DNA of 38,466 nucleotides from Prorocentrum cordatum (taxonomy: Eukaryota > Sar > Dinophyceae > Prorocentrales > Prorocentraceae): positions 15,001 through 53,466 of the forward strand of contig CAUYUJ010006276.1 of NCBI GenBank assembly GCA_963575745.1, given 5' to 3'. Below are positions 18,847-26,900 of the stretch, in pieces. Both the position numbers and the translations under genes were made by a program. Below the pieces are notes generated by a model, which had not been told where the DNA came from, searched no databases, and saw only the letters and a program-made list of their open reading frames with translations. How positions within the stretch are numbered: the stretch's first letter is position 1; every line of letters starts with the position of its first letter.

Positions 18847-19147
18847 CACTCTTCCTCCTTCTGCTCCTCCTCCTCCTCCTCCTCCTCCTCCTCCTCCTCC
18901 TCCTGCTCGTCCTCCTCCTGCTCGTCCTCCTCCTCCTCCTCCTCCTCAACCTCCGTCCTCCTCCTCCTCCTCCTCCTCCTCCTCCTCCTCCTCCTCCTCC
19001 TCCTACTCCTCCTCCTCCTCATCATCATCATCCTCATCCTCATCCTCATCCTCCTCCCCCTCCTCATCCTTATCCTCCTCCTCCTCCTCCTCATCCTCAT
19101 TCTTCTCCTCCTCCTCCTCCTCCTCCTCCTCCTCCTCCTCCTCCTCC
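18847..19147 (+). repeat. (TCC)n tract upstream of the metallophosphoesterase
   Basis: About 300 bp of TCC with CAT, GTC and TCT interruptions, ending about 60 bp before the ATG at 19208. It could be 5' untranslated DNA or the 3' part of an upstream intron. Confidence 0.92.
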
Positions 19148-19207
19148 GCCTCGCAGCTCCCGCGGCTGACGCTCCCGCCGGCGCCCGAGCGGCGCGGGCG
19201 GGCGGCC

Positions 19208-19270
19208 ATGGTCCGCGTCGTGGTCGTGAGCGACACCCACTGCCGCCACGACAGCTTCGAGCTGCCCCAG
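19208..19270 (+). CDS. metallophosphoesterase (MPPED/UPF0046-like), exon 1
   Basis: ATG at 19208 opens MVRVVVVSDTHCRHDSFELP. SDTHxxH is metallophosphatase motif 1 (Asp and His bind the dinuclear metal centre). The family enzymes hydrolyse phosphodiesters and are usually cytosolic, about 240-300 residues. The start fits the family, which begins a few residues before the SDTH motif. The exon ends CTGCCCCAG before GCAGGC, a GC donor, in phase 0. The next exon begins GGTGACGTTCTG, so the join reads ELPQ-GDVLIHCGD. The five exons on this strand rebuild the motifs in order over 2.7 kb. Confidence 0.85.
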
Positions 19271-19360
19271 GCAGGCTCGCACCCTTGGCACAACCGCATC
19301 GGGAAAAAAAAATCCAACTTGGGGGCCTCTGGGGGCCTTCGGCGGGCCCCAGGCCCGCTA

Positions 19361-19434
19361 ATATATATATATATATATATATATATGTATACATGTGTGT
19401 GTAAGTATGGTGTGTATATTATATATAATATATG

Positions 19435-19483
<49 letters not shown>

Positions 19484-19495
19484 GTACATATGTGT
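19361..19495. repeat. (TA)n microsatellite
   Basis: TATA/TATG/CATA repeats of about 135 bp in intron 1. Confidence 0.95.
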
Positions 19496-19699
19496 GTGGT
19501 GTTGCCAATTGTTGGGCCTCCGGGTGCCCTCGCCGGGACCCCAGGACCTTCCAAAAACGGTTCGGCATGGAAGCCTTGCCCTAGGCGGAAAGGGTCAGGA
19601 GTTCTGGGGGGCCCGCATGGACAAGATCCAAATTTCGAGATCATGATTACGAGTAGGATGACGATTATGATTATGATTATGACTTTTACTTTCAAGAAA

Positions 19700-19925
19700 A
19701 AGCCACATGGAAAATATCAGAATTCCGAGAAACCAAAGCTTGAATCAACAAAAAACGGCCTGAGCTCCGCGCACATTTCTCGGATCGGCGCTGCCCCTCC
19801 CCCTGGCGTAGCCTCCAGCGCCGCACCTAGCGCGTTCCGCGCGCCGGGGAAGAGGGTCCAGCGCCGATACCAGACATCCGCCCGGACCGCCGAAAATTCA
19901 TGTTTCTGCCGTTTTCTGCTCCTCC
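19700..19925. mobile_element. MITE-like element, family A, copy in intron 1
   Basis: It shares TTTCTCGGATCGGCG, the palindromic core and the right end GAAAATTCATGTTTCTGCCG with the copies at 3031-3228 and 20888-21102. The left end is less clear, so the limits are approximate. Confidence 0.6.
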
Positions 19926-20103
19926 TCTGCAGCCAGGACGTTGAAATAAGGACCACCCTGGGCTCGGGAGGGGCTCTGGTTGCCGGGGTGTTCCTCGGAT
20001 CGAGGTCGGGGCACGCATTCGTGGCCGAGGCGAGAGAAGTCCCCCCCTTTGTTGATGGTTCAGCGTTCCGTGTGGTAGCACGATGACTGTAGAGCTGCCC
20101 CAG

Positions 20104-20166
20104 GGTGACGTTCTGATCCACTGCGGCGACATGACCAACCGTGGCTCCGCGCCCGAGCTCGCCAAG
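20104..20166 (+). CDS. metallophosphoesterase, exon 2
   Basis: It codes GDVLIHCGDMTNRGSAPELAK. GDVLIHxGDxT is metallophosphatase motif 2 (GDxxD-like; the Asp bridges the two metals). It is 63 bp, phase 0 at both ends. The donor is GTTCTGG after GCCAAG. The acceptor of intron 2 (CCGAAAG) gives ELAK-VDAWLRGLPHEHK, which fits the family pattern before the GNH motif. Confidence 0.85.
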
Positions 20167-20374
20167 GTTCTGGAGGATCGAGGATCGAGATTGGTACGGA
20201 AACATTGGAGGGCAAAGACCAACGGCAGCCCTTGCCCACTTTGAGCGAGACTCGCTGCCTGCATCGCCGCCGGCGTTGGCCACTTGAGACGAAAGCTCGC
20301 CTGCCCCCTCGGCTGCCGCTGTCGCATCTAGGCAACGTTTGCTCTCGGGCATGCCACGTCGGGCGTGCCGAAAG
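20167..20374 (+). other. intron 2, GT-AG, built from a family C MITE
   Basis: Its left part (GATTGGTACGGAAACATTGG), middle (GGCCACTTGAGACGAAAGC) and right part (GGGCATGCCACGTCGGGCGT) follow the order of the foldback element at 10036-10242. Nearly the whole 208-bp intron is accounted for by that element. AAGGT at the donor is echoed by AAGGT at the acceptor. Confidence 0.6.
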
Positions 20375-20496
20375 GTGGACGCGTGGTTGCGCGGGCTGCC
20401 GCACGAGCACAAGCTGGTGATCTGCGGCAACATGGACAGGTGCCTGGAGTCCTGCCCATCCCGGGAGGCCCGCGCACGCTTCTTGCCCAGCGCGCG
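20375..20496 (+). CDS. metallophosphoesterase, exon 3, with GNMD in place of GNHD
   Basis: It codes VDAWLRGLPHEHKLVICGNM and continues DRCLESCPSREARARFLPSA. LPHxHKxVIxGNxD is motif 3. The family has GNHD or GNHE, and the His protonates the leaving group; here the residue is Met (codon ATG near 20429). That is more than one base from a His codon, so it is not a single read error. The exon ends in phase 2 (CG), then GTACTC, a GT donor. Exon 4 restores R-YLEDE. Confidence 0.8.
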
Positions 20497-20547
20497 GTAC
20501 TCTGGGGCCCCGAATCGGTGCAGTGGCCACGCCGTGTAGTGAGTCAT

Positions 20548-20692
20548 TGACCTGGCATCGCTCGGACGTGTGCATTTTTTCCTCGGCAAGGACCCTGGAG
20601 GAGCATCCTGCCTGGATCATCGAGCAAACAAGAGCACGCACGAAACCGAAAAATGCACAGGGAGTGGACGTCCGAGCGATGGCAAGCTGAGG
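20548..20692. repeat. foldback repeat in intron 3
   Basis: The left arm carries GGCATCGCTCGGACG and TGTGCATTTTTTC. The right arm is their reverse complement (GAAAAATGCACA and CGTCCGAGCGATGGCA), with eight extra bases. The arms are about 35 bp and the loop about 60 bp. Confidence 0.75.
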
Positions 20693-20745
20693 ATGCGGGG
20701 TGGCCGCACGGTTTCGGGGCTTGGCTCGTTCCCCAACGTCCAACA

Positions 20746-20833
20746 TCCCAAAACGGTGCGGTGGCGGACCGTGCGGTGAGGTCCTCGGGGATTTCAAGGT
20801 CGCCGCACGGTTTGTCGCCGCACCGTGTTGGGA
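20746..20833. repeat. 88-bp near-perfect hairpin, 8 bp before exon 4
   Basis: The left arm is TCCCAAAACGGTGCGGTGG then CGGACCGTGCGGTGAGGTCC. The right arm is the reverse complement with few mismatches, with a 13-base loop. It resembles the repeat at 8748-8820. In the pre-mRNA it would lie against the 3' splice site. Confidence 0.85.
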
Positions 20834-20841
20834 CCCCCGAG

Positions 20842-21196
20842 GTACCTGGAGGACGAGTGCGTGACCGTGGCGGGGCTCCGGGTGTACTCGAAGAGCAAAA
20901 CAACATATAAATACATGAATTCTCGGATTTCCGCGCGGTTTTCTCGGATCGGCGTTGGCCCCCCCCCCCCCCCCCCCCCCTGGCAGCGCCTCCGGCGCCG
21001 CCCCTGGCGCGCTGCGCGCACCAAGGAAGGGGGGCCCGCGCCGATTCCAAGGAGTCCGCGCGGACCTCCGAGAAAGCTTGTTTGTGTCGTTTTTTGCTCC
21101 TCGGTGTACGGCTCCCCGTTCACCCCGAAGTTCTGCGGCGCCTGGCAGCTGGCGTCGGAGGCCGAGGCCGAAGCAAAGTGGGCGGAGGTGCCGGAG
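20842..21196 (+). CDS. metallophosphoesterase, exon 4, split by a MITE
   Basis: 20842-20887 codes YLEDECVTVAGLRVY and 21110-21196 codes GSPFTPKFCGAWQLASEAEA and ends AKWAEVPE. YLEDxxVxVxGxxVYGSPxxPxFC is a hallmark stretch of MPPED/UPF0046 enzymes, and here it is interrupted between Y and G by a 215-bp MITE plus its duplicated GGTGTAC. Removing the element and one GGTGTAC restores the family sequence. The insertion (222 bp with the duplication) keeps the frame and has no stop, so the exon could still be read through with 74 extra residues. No AG lies at the element's end, so it is unlikely to be spliced out exactly. The exon ends GCCGGAG before GCCTTC, a GC donor. Confidence 0.82.
20888..21102. 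mobile_element. MITE, family A, inserted in exon 4, TSD GGTGTAC
   Basis: 215 bp. The left end is TCGAAGAGCAAAACAACA. The right end is the reverse complement of GAGGAGCAAAAAACGACA. GGTGTAC flanks it at 20881-20887 and 21103-21109. It contains a 20-base C run and the same core as copies at 3.0-3.2 and 19.7-19.9 kb. This copy defines the element's ends best. Confidence 0.9.
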
Positions 21197-21799
21197 GCCT
21201 TCGGCGGCGCCTCCTCCTCCTCATCCTTCTTCTCCTCCTCCTCCTCCTCCTCCTCCTCCTCCCTCCTCCTCCTCCTCCTCCTCCTCCTCCACCTCCCTCC
21301 TCCTCCTCCTCCTCCGCCTCCTCCTCCTCCTCCTCCTCCTCCTCCTCCTCCTCCTCCTCCTCCCTCCTCCTCCTCCTCCTCCTCCTCCTCCTCCTCCTCC
21401 ACCTCCTCCACCTCCTCCACTCCTCCTCCTCCTCCTCCTCCTCCTCCTCCTCCTCCTCCTCCTCCTCCTCCTCCCCTCCTCCCCTCCTCCCCCTCCTCCT
21501 CCTCCTCCTCCTCCTTTTCCCTCCTCCTCCTCCCTCCTCCTCCTCCTTTTCCTCCTCCTCCTCCTCCTCCTCCTCCTCCTCCTCCGTCCTCCTCCTTCCC
21601 TCCTTTTCCTCCTCCTCCCTCCGTCCTCCGTCCACCTCCTCCTCCTCCTCCTCTCCCTCCTCTCCTCCCCCACCCGTCCTCCTCCTCCACCTCCTCCTCC
21701 TCCTCCTCCTCCTCCTCCTCCTCCTCCTTCCTCCTCCTTCCTCCCTCCCCCCTCCCTCCTCCCTCCTCCCTCCTCCCTCCTCCTCCTCCTCCCCTCGAG
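21197..21799 (+). other. intron 4, GC-AG, almost pure (TCC)n
   Basis: It starts GCCTTCGG and ends CCCTCGAG. 21206-21796 is CCT/TCC with few interruptions, so nearly the whole intron is a polypyrimidine tract. GGAGG(G)CC(T) recurs at both ends. At 603 bp with no stop it is in frame with both exons, so retention would insert 201 Ser/Leu/Pro-rich residues. Removal gives AEVPE-GLDILVTHGPP, the family sequence. Confidence 0.75.
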
Positions 21800-21925
21800 G
21801 GCCTGGACATCCTCGTAACGCACGGGCCGCCCAGGTCGGTCCTCGACGGCGCGGGCCGCGCAGGCCACGTGGGGTGCCCCGCCTTGCGACGGCGGGTGCG
21901 CGAGGCGGCGCCACGCTGCCACTTC
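21800..21925 (+). CDS. metallophosphoesterase, exon 5; gene 3'-incomplete
   Basis: It codes GLDILVTHGPPRSVLDG, then GHVGCPALRRRVREAAP and RCHF. VTHGPPxxxxD is motif 4 and HVGCxxLxxxVxxxxPxxHxFG precedes the last motif. The family then has GHxHE, which completes the metal site, and about 50 more residues. Here a possible GT donor follows CACTTC, or the frame reads GSRRSMSMSMTI to a TGA at 21965-21967. I find no GHxH exon in the rest of the window. The minus-strand LINE begins within 80 bp, so the last exon is lost or lies beyond it. Confidence 0.8.
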
Positions 21926-22003
21926 GTGGGGAGCAGGAGGAGCATGAGCATGAGCATGACCATATGACAAAGTCAACCAGTACCACATGAGCTTAAATGC
22001 ACC
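21926..22003. other. junction between metallophosphoesterase and LINE
   Basis: It contains ATGAGC tandem words (21940-21960) and about 40 bases that could be the LINE 3' untranslated end. I see neither a poly(A/T) tail nor a clear target duplication. Confidence 0.4.
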
Positions 22004-23626
22004 TTAAATTACGCCCCTGGGACGTCGGGATGCTTGCTCTGCACGGCTGAGGACCTTCGGCCACAGCCCTCGAGAGATTCGGTCTAAATATTCAATTCCA
22101 GACGAGGTTAGCTTACGGAGGCATGGCTGACCAAGCTTGAGAATTTGATTAGCACCGAAACCAGCACAATCACGGCAATACCATAACTTTAATGGGCCAT
22201 GAAATTGCATATTATGGGATTCATGAACGCTCCCCCCCGCTATGTGGAGGGGGGCCTGGGGAGGTTTAAGCCAAAGCACCCCGTTATAATGAATTGGCTG
22301 AAAACACTTAGTTAACCTCCGTTCAACAGTGGTGGCTCTGGAGGCTGACCCTCCACATCTCGTGCAACCCCGCCCCGTGTCATCCAGACAGTGGGAGGAG
22401 GAGAAGAGGGAGCACGCAGCAGCAGAAGGAGGGACGACGACGGGGGAGGACGATGATTTCTCCCGCGGAGCTTTGCCCTCCGCGTTCATCGCATCCAGCG
22501 TCGACCTCAGGATCCTCATTCTGATCAGCCGCGCACGTCTCTCGTGCATCAACACTCGGTGTCGGACGGCGGCGGGCAGCCTGGCCTCCGTAGCCGCCCA
22601 CCCCGCCACCTCATCAACCACACTATTGCCCGTGATCATCCACCTCGGCGCTCGCTGCTGCACCACGTCGCGTCCCGTCAGGTGGGAGTTGACGAAGAAG
22701 ACGCTGATGCAGCGCTCAGGTGCGGCGGCCAAGAGCTGGCCAAGACGGGCCCACAAATCACTATCGGGCCCTGATGGGGCCAGAAACTTCTGCTCGAACC
22801 AGCCCTGCACGACCGACTCACAGTCAGACACGAAGATGATCGCGCCGACTGTGCACCACACTGCCAGAAGGAGGGCTCGAAGTTCTCCCCGAGCGACCAC
22901 CTGGCGAGGCCCAGCGAGGGGGCCCCTCACGGTGGCCTGCAACTCCACCGACGGCTCCAACTGGGTGAAGACCGCAATGCCCAGGCCCACTCTGCGGAAG
23001 GCCGAGCTGCTGGTATCGGCGCCGCCGCTGGCATCGCCAAACACCAGCAGCGGCTCCTCCATGGTGCCGCCGCCCAGGAAGCCCTCGGCCACGTCGTCGT
23101 TGGTCGTCGCCGTCCAGCACTCCTCGGACGGGGGCGGTGGTACCTCCGTCCAAGGCTGAGGCATCAGGCCTCGCAGCCAAAACGCCTCGTCGGCGTCAGA
23201 TTGAACCAGCGCCTGCGAAACCAACTCATCGGACTCGATATATGCAGAACTACCTGTATTGCATTCGCATTCCCAGATTCTGTGCTTCAACGTCTCGGGC
23301 TTCTTGCCACAACGTCCACACAGCTCAGGACCACGATACTTGGGCATCTCCGCTTTGCGCCTGGCTCTGGGCCAGACACCACCGACTGCACACGAAACCA
23401 TGACTTCCCCCAGTCGGTGCCCGATCACTGGGACTGCCGAGAGTTGATCGATAAGAAGGCGATAAGAACGACAATCAACTCCCCGTTCGAGGCCCCCTCC
23501 AGCATAGTGACGGCTCGCTCCCACCCACAAGCGAGAACGAAGCGTATCAGCGAAATCTGCCAAAAAGCCATCGTGCTTGTCGAGCGCGTCGATGCCGCTG
23601 TACATGCTGTCGTCGAAGCGCCACTG
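22004..23626 (-). CDS. LINE polyprotein, 3' half: zinc finger, RNase H, C-terminal zinc region
   Basis: From the break the protein runs WRFDDSMYSGIDALDK, then LCGRCGKKPETLKHRIWEC (a CxxC-H-C finger), then RNase H: LLVFGDASGG (Asp 1), VVARGELRALLLAVW (Glu), IFVSDCESVVQGW (Asp 2) and ITGNSVVDEVAGW (Asp 3). The four acidic residues of an RNase HI site are all present. The last 150 residues carry CTRCGG and LWYCRDCAGFGANQILKL, a pattern seen at the end of dinoflagellate LINE proteins, and end at a stop at 22004-22006. The open frame that begins inside the LTR with MLNLCH is an artefact of the insertion. Confidence 0.85.
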   Translation of the reverse strand, partial: QWRFDDSMYSGIDALDKHDGFLADFADTLRSRLWVGASRHYAGGGLERGVDCRSYRLLIDQLSAVPVIGHRLGEVMVSCAVGGVWPRARRKAEMPKYRGPELCGRCGKKPETLKHRIWECECNTGSSAYIESDELVSQALVQSDADEAFWLRGLMPQPWTEVPPPPSEECWTATTNDDVAEGFLGGGTMEEPLLVFGDASGGADTSSSAFRRVGLGIAVFTQLEPSVELQATVRGPLAGPRQVVARGELRALLLAVWCTVGAIIFVSDCESVVQGWFEQKFLAPSGPDSDLWARLGQLLAAAPERCISVFFVNSHLTGRDVVQQRAPRWMITGNSVVDEVAGWAATEARLPAAVRHRVLMHERRARLIRMRILRSTLDAMNAEGKAPREKSSSSPVVVPPSAAACSLFSSSHCLDDTGRGCTRCGGSASRATTVERRLTKCFQPIHYNGVLWLKPPQAPLHIAGGSVHESHNMQFHGPLKLWYCRDCAGFGANQILKLGQPCLRKLTSSGIEYLDRISRGLWPKVLSRAEQASRRPRGVI

Positions 23627-23769
23627 TGTTGCTGGGGACCATATTTTGTGACATAGGTTTAGCATATGCGTTTCACTCAGGGACAGATGGTCTGAGGACC
23701 ATCATGTGTGACGTCCGTTCCACTTATGGCTCAAGGGAAAACATTTCGCTTGCCTCTCCTGCTGCCACA
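23627..23769 (+). repeat. 5' LTR of the copia element
   Basis: It begins TGTTGCTGGGG and ends TGCTGCCACA. It differs from the 3' LTR only at CCA(C/T)TTATGG and ACAT(T/G)TCGC. At 143 bp it is short for copia. Confidence 0.93.
23715..23735 (+). promoter_or_regulatory. spliced-leader-like sequence in the 5' LTR
   Basis: It reads CCGT, then T, then CCACTT, then A, then TGGCTCAAG. The dinoflagellate spliced leader is CCGT, AG, CCATTT, TGGCTCAAG. The last nine bases and the first four are identical. The same stretch is in the 3' LTR. The match is by eye against the known leader. Confidence 0.6.
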
Positions 23770-23771
23770 GT

Positions 23772-23783
23772 TGGTAGCGGAGC
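23772..23783 (+). promoter_or_regulatory. primer-binding site
   Basis: TGGTAGCGGAGC lies two bases after the 5' LTR. It is complementary to a tRNA 3' end GCTCCGCTACCA and differs at two bases from TGGTATCAGAGC, the initiator-Met-tRNA site used by many copia elements. Confidence 0.75.
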
Positions 23784-23900
23784 GGGATCGGGCCCGGGGC
23801 CATGGGCAAGGGCGCGAGGCCGTGACGGCCGACCGCCCGCGCTCGCGCGCCTTGGGCCAGGTTCCGCTCGCACCGCTGAGCGGTGGGGGATCCACGGCGA
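23784..23900 (+). other. copia leader
   Basis: 117 bp between the primer-binding site and the first ATG at 23901. The frame is open upstream to a GTG at 23883, but ATG is preferred. Confidence 0.6.
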
Positions 23901-26900
23901 ATGCCCGCAGAGGATGACGACACATTCGCAGGCATGGCGACGAGGAAGGTCGAGACTGCCCCAGCGGGCAGCGGCGTCGCAGAGGCGCGACCAGCGGGGC
24001 AGACAGCTGCGGGATCCTCGGCAGGGGCGCCGGGAACATCATCTGCAGCAGCTCCGGCGACAGGTGCGGGCATAGATGCGGACGCCCTCTTGAAGAGCGT
24101 CCAGAGCATGGTCAAGCAGACCATCAGAGACCATTTTGGTCAGCAGCAGCAGCGAGACCCGTGGGTCGACCAAGACGATCCATGGGCCAGTGGACACGGA
24201 CGACCGGCCAACTCGCAGCCTAGAGACAGCGCAGCAGGAGAGATGACGACGGGCCTGCGAGAAGGCTGGAAGGATCAGAAGGACAAGACCGAGGGCTGGA
24301 AGGACTCCTCGGACTGGAACGACACCTCCGACTGGAAGGATCGGAAGTGGAACGGCTGGTGGGAATCGAGCAGCTGGACAGGCGGACGAGGAGACTACAC
24401 AGACCCACCCGCATGGCCGGGCTGGGCACACTATCGGCAGTGGAAGCGCTCGATCAAGAGATGGAACGACAACACGGACGTGGCCGTGTGGCGCAGATCA
24501 GAGAAATTCATGCGCCTGTTCGAGTGGTCGATGCAGGCCAGATTCGAGGACATACCGGACGACGACCTGACATCGAGCAGGTGGCTAGACATCATTCTCC
24601 AGAGAATGGACCTCATGATAGGCGAACGGGAAGGAGATGAGCTTCGACGAGCTGGGCGAAAGGCGCTGTACGACGCCGTTCGGGATCCCAAGAACGAGAC
24701 ACTGACCCAGTTCGTGAGCCGCCGGGAGGCGGAGTACACCGAGGCCGAGGGGCATGACCTCTGGATGTCGGACAAGCTGAAGGGGCTGTTCCTGGAAGAG
24801 GGCGCGAACCTGACCCCTCAGGGCATCCAGAACCTCCGGACGCTGACGCGCGGCGACCTCACGTATCACAACGTGAAGTGGGCGCTGCGCCAGCTCGACT
24901 CCTCGGTCGGAACCGAGAAGCTGCTGCCAGGCAAGGCCGGGCCGGGCAGCATGCTGGCGACATCGGCGTCTCCTGAGGACTCAGGTCCGGGCGCACGCTC
25001 TGACGCTTTTCCTGGTTTTCAGTCCTCTCCCTCCTCCTCAACTCACCTCGGTCGGTCAGCAGGTCGGGTTCACGACAGTGGCAGCCACCAGGAGGAAGAA
25101 GCCGACGAGGACTACTACGACGAGGGCGACGAGGGCAGCGACGAGCTGGACGAGGAGGACGTCGAGGCGCTGATGGCGGAGATCGACGACATGGACGTCG
25201 GTGAGGACGACATCGAGCTGGTCATGGCAGAGCTGACGAACAACCGCTCTTGGAAGCAGAACAAAGACCTGAAGCGCGCTGCCCGCCGTGATCGAGAGTA
25301 CTTCGGCTCCAAGGGCCGAGGCGGAGGACCTCCCAGGCCGGAGGGCCGAGGCAGGATGCGGCGAGACCGACCTGAGCGCGGAGGCGGAGCTGGACGAAGG
25401 CCTCCGCCTGGGCGGAGACGCTTCTTGACACAGGAGCAGCTGATGAAGGTCACCAAGTGCAAGCTGTGCCACGAGAAAGGGCACTGGGGACGTGAGCGCC
25501 CCAATGCCGGTGGAGCCAAGAAGGAGACCGTCAAGAAGGACATAGGCGGCAGGAGACCTCCTCCTCCCCGCCGCAGTGCTTCGGCGTACATGTTCGAGGG
25601 AGTGGCCTCCAACACGAAGGACGGCTGGAGTGCGCCGGCCTGGAGAGAGGTCGAGGAGGAGATCACGAGCAACTCGGTGTTTCTGGCCGCGTCCTCCACT
25701 CAGGGTCTCATCGACCCCGGCGCCGGCACCGACCTGGCGGGCGTGGAGGCTCTCAATCGCGAGTCCGAGGCGCTCGCGGTGCACGGCCTTCGCCTTGTAG
25801 AGATCCCTCCAGAGCACCGTGCCCATGTTCGAGGAGCGCACGGTGTAGGAGGCGCGGCCAGGGTGATCAGTGCCGTGCTCTTTCCTCTGTGCCTCGGCGG
25901 AGTTTTCGGTATCATAGATACCACCGTCCTTGGAGAATCTGTGCCGCACATTCTCAGCGTGAATTTGCTTGAGTTCCTCGAGAGTGTCATCGATCTGCCG
26001 AGGAACAAGTTGCGGTCAGGAGCTTTGCAGGCCACAGTAGACATGACGCGCCTAGGCTCCGGGCACCGGATGGTCGAGATCGTCCGACCGCTCGAGGAGC
26101 CAGCGGCCGTGCCAGCTGCAGCTTTGAAGCGATACCCCTTTCTCACGGAGAGCTCATTCGCACTTGGTAATGAGAAGCCTCCGAAGATGCTGGCTGACGG
26201 AACGATCGCGAGCTACCTGATCTCCCTCCACCTCCTCCTCCACAGAAGAAGGTCCAGGCTTCGGTCGGCTAGGCCAGGCACCAGGTCCAGGAGGGCGTCG
26301 AGCAGATCGGAGTTCAGTAACCACCAGGGGTTCTGCAATTTCACGTGCTCGCTCGCATCGCTCATCCTCACCCTCCTCATCCTACTCATCGGGTCCTGGG
26401 CTCAGCGGGCCCGCCTCGAACAGGCACCGGGCTCAGGATCGTTTTGTCAAGCTAAGGTCCGTCAAGCAGGAGACCACGGGGAGACCGGAGCTCTCGATGT
26501 CATCATAGGCCCGCGGGGGCCGGTCTGCGTTCTTTCCGTAGCCTTTCTTGGCTCGAGTCTCAGGCGAAAGACTTTCAGGCTTTCACGCGCACCCAGCCCA
26601 CGGGCTACTCTCGAGGCCCATCGCCCCAGCAGAGATGGGCATCCTCTGCCTCCTGTGGAGTTTGGCGCTGGTCCAGCAGGTCAGGGCAGCTCCCAGGTTC
26701 AGAGGCGTCGGTGCTCCGACGCCCGCAGGCGACAACAACGACAACGACGTCTACGAGGACGAGGACCCGGCGGAGGGTCACCAGCAGGCCCCACCAGCCT
26801 GGCCTGTCCCGGAGGAGCGGGACGAGGAGGCGCAGCGTCGGATCTCAGAGGAGCAGGCTCGTGCCGAGGCAACGCCAGTGCCGACTCCGGGTCGGCCGCA

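Larger units (their letters stand above)
19271..20103 (+). other. intron 1, GC-AG, flanked by a 12-bp direct repeat
   Basis: Exon 1 ends GAGCTGCCCCAG and the intron also ends GAGCTGCCCCAG (20092-20103), so the splice point can slide by 12 bases without changing the product. It contains a (TA)n tract, a family A MITE and a small (ATTATG)n stretch near 19660. Confidence 0.75.
20497..20841 (+). other. intron 3, GT-AG, with two foldback repeats
   Basis: It starts GTACTCTGG and ends CCCCCGAG. GGTAC(T)CTGG flanks both ends as a short direct repeat. It holds the inverted repeats at 20548-20692 and 20746-20833, which leave little other sequence. Confidence 0.7.

Noticed and set aside
23627-23665. 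MLNLCH start of the minus-strand RNase H frame
   Set aside because: Those codons lie in the copia LTR; the LINE frame really comes from 33861 upward, as the ACTG duplication shows.
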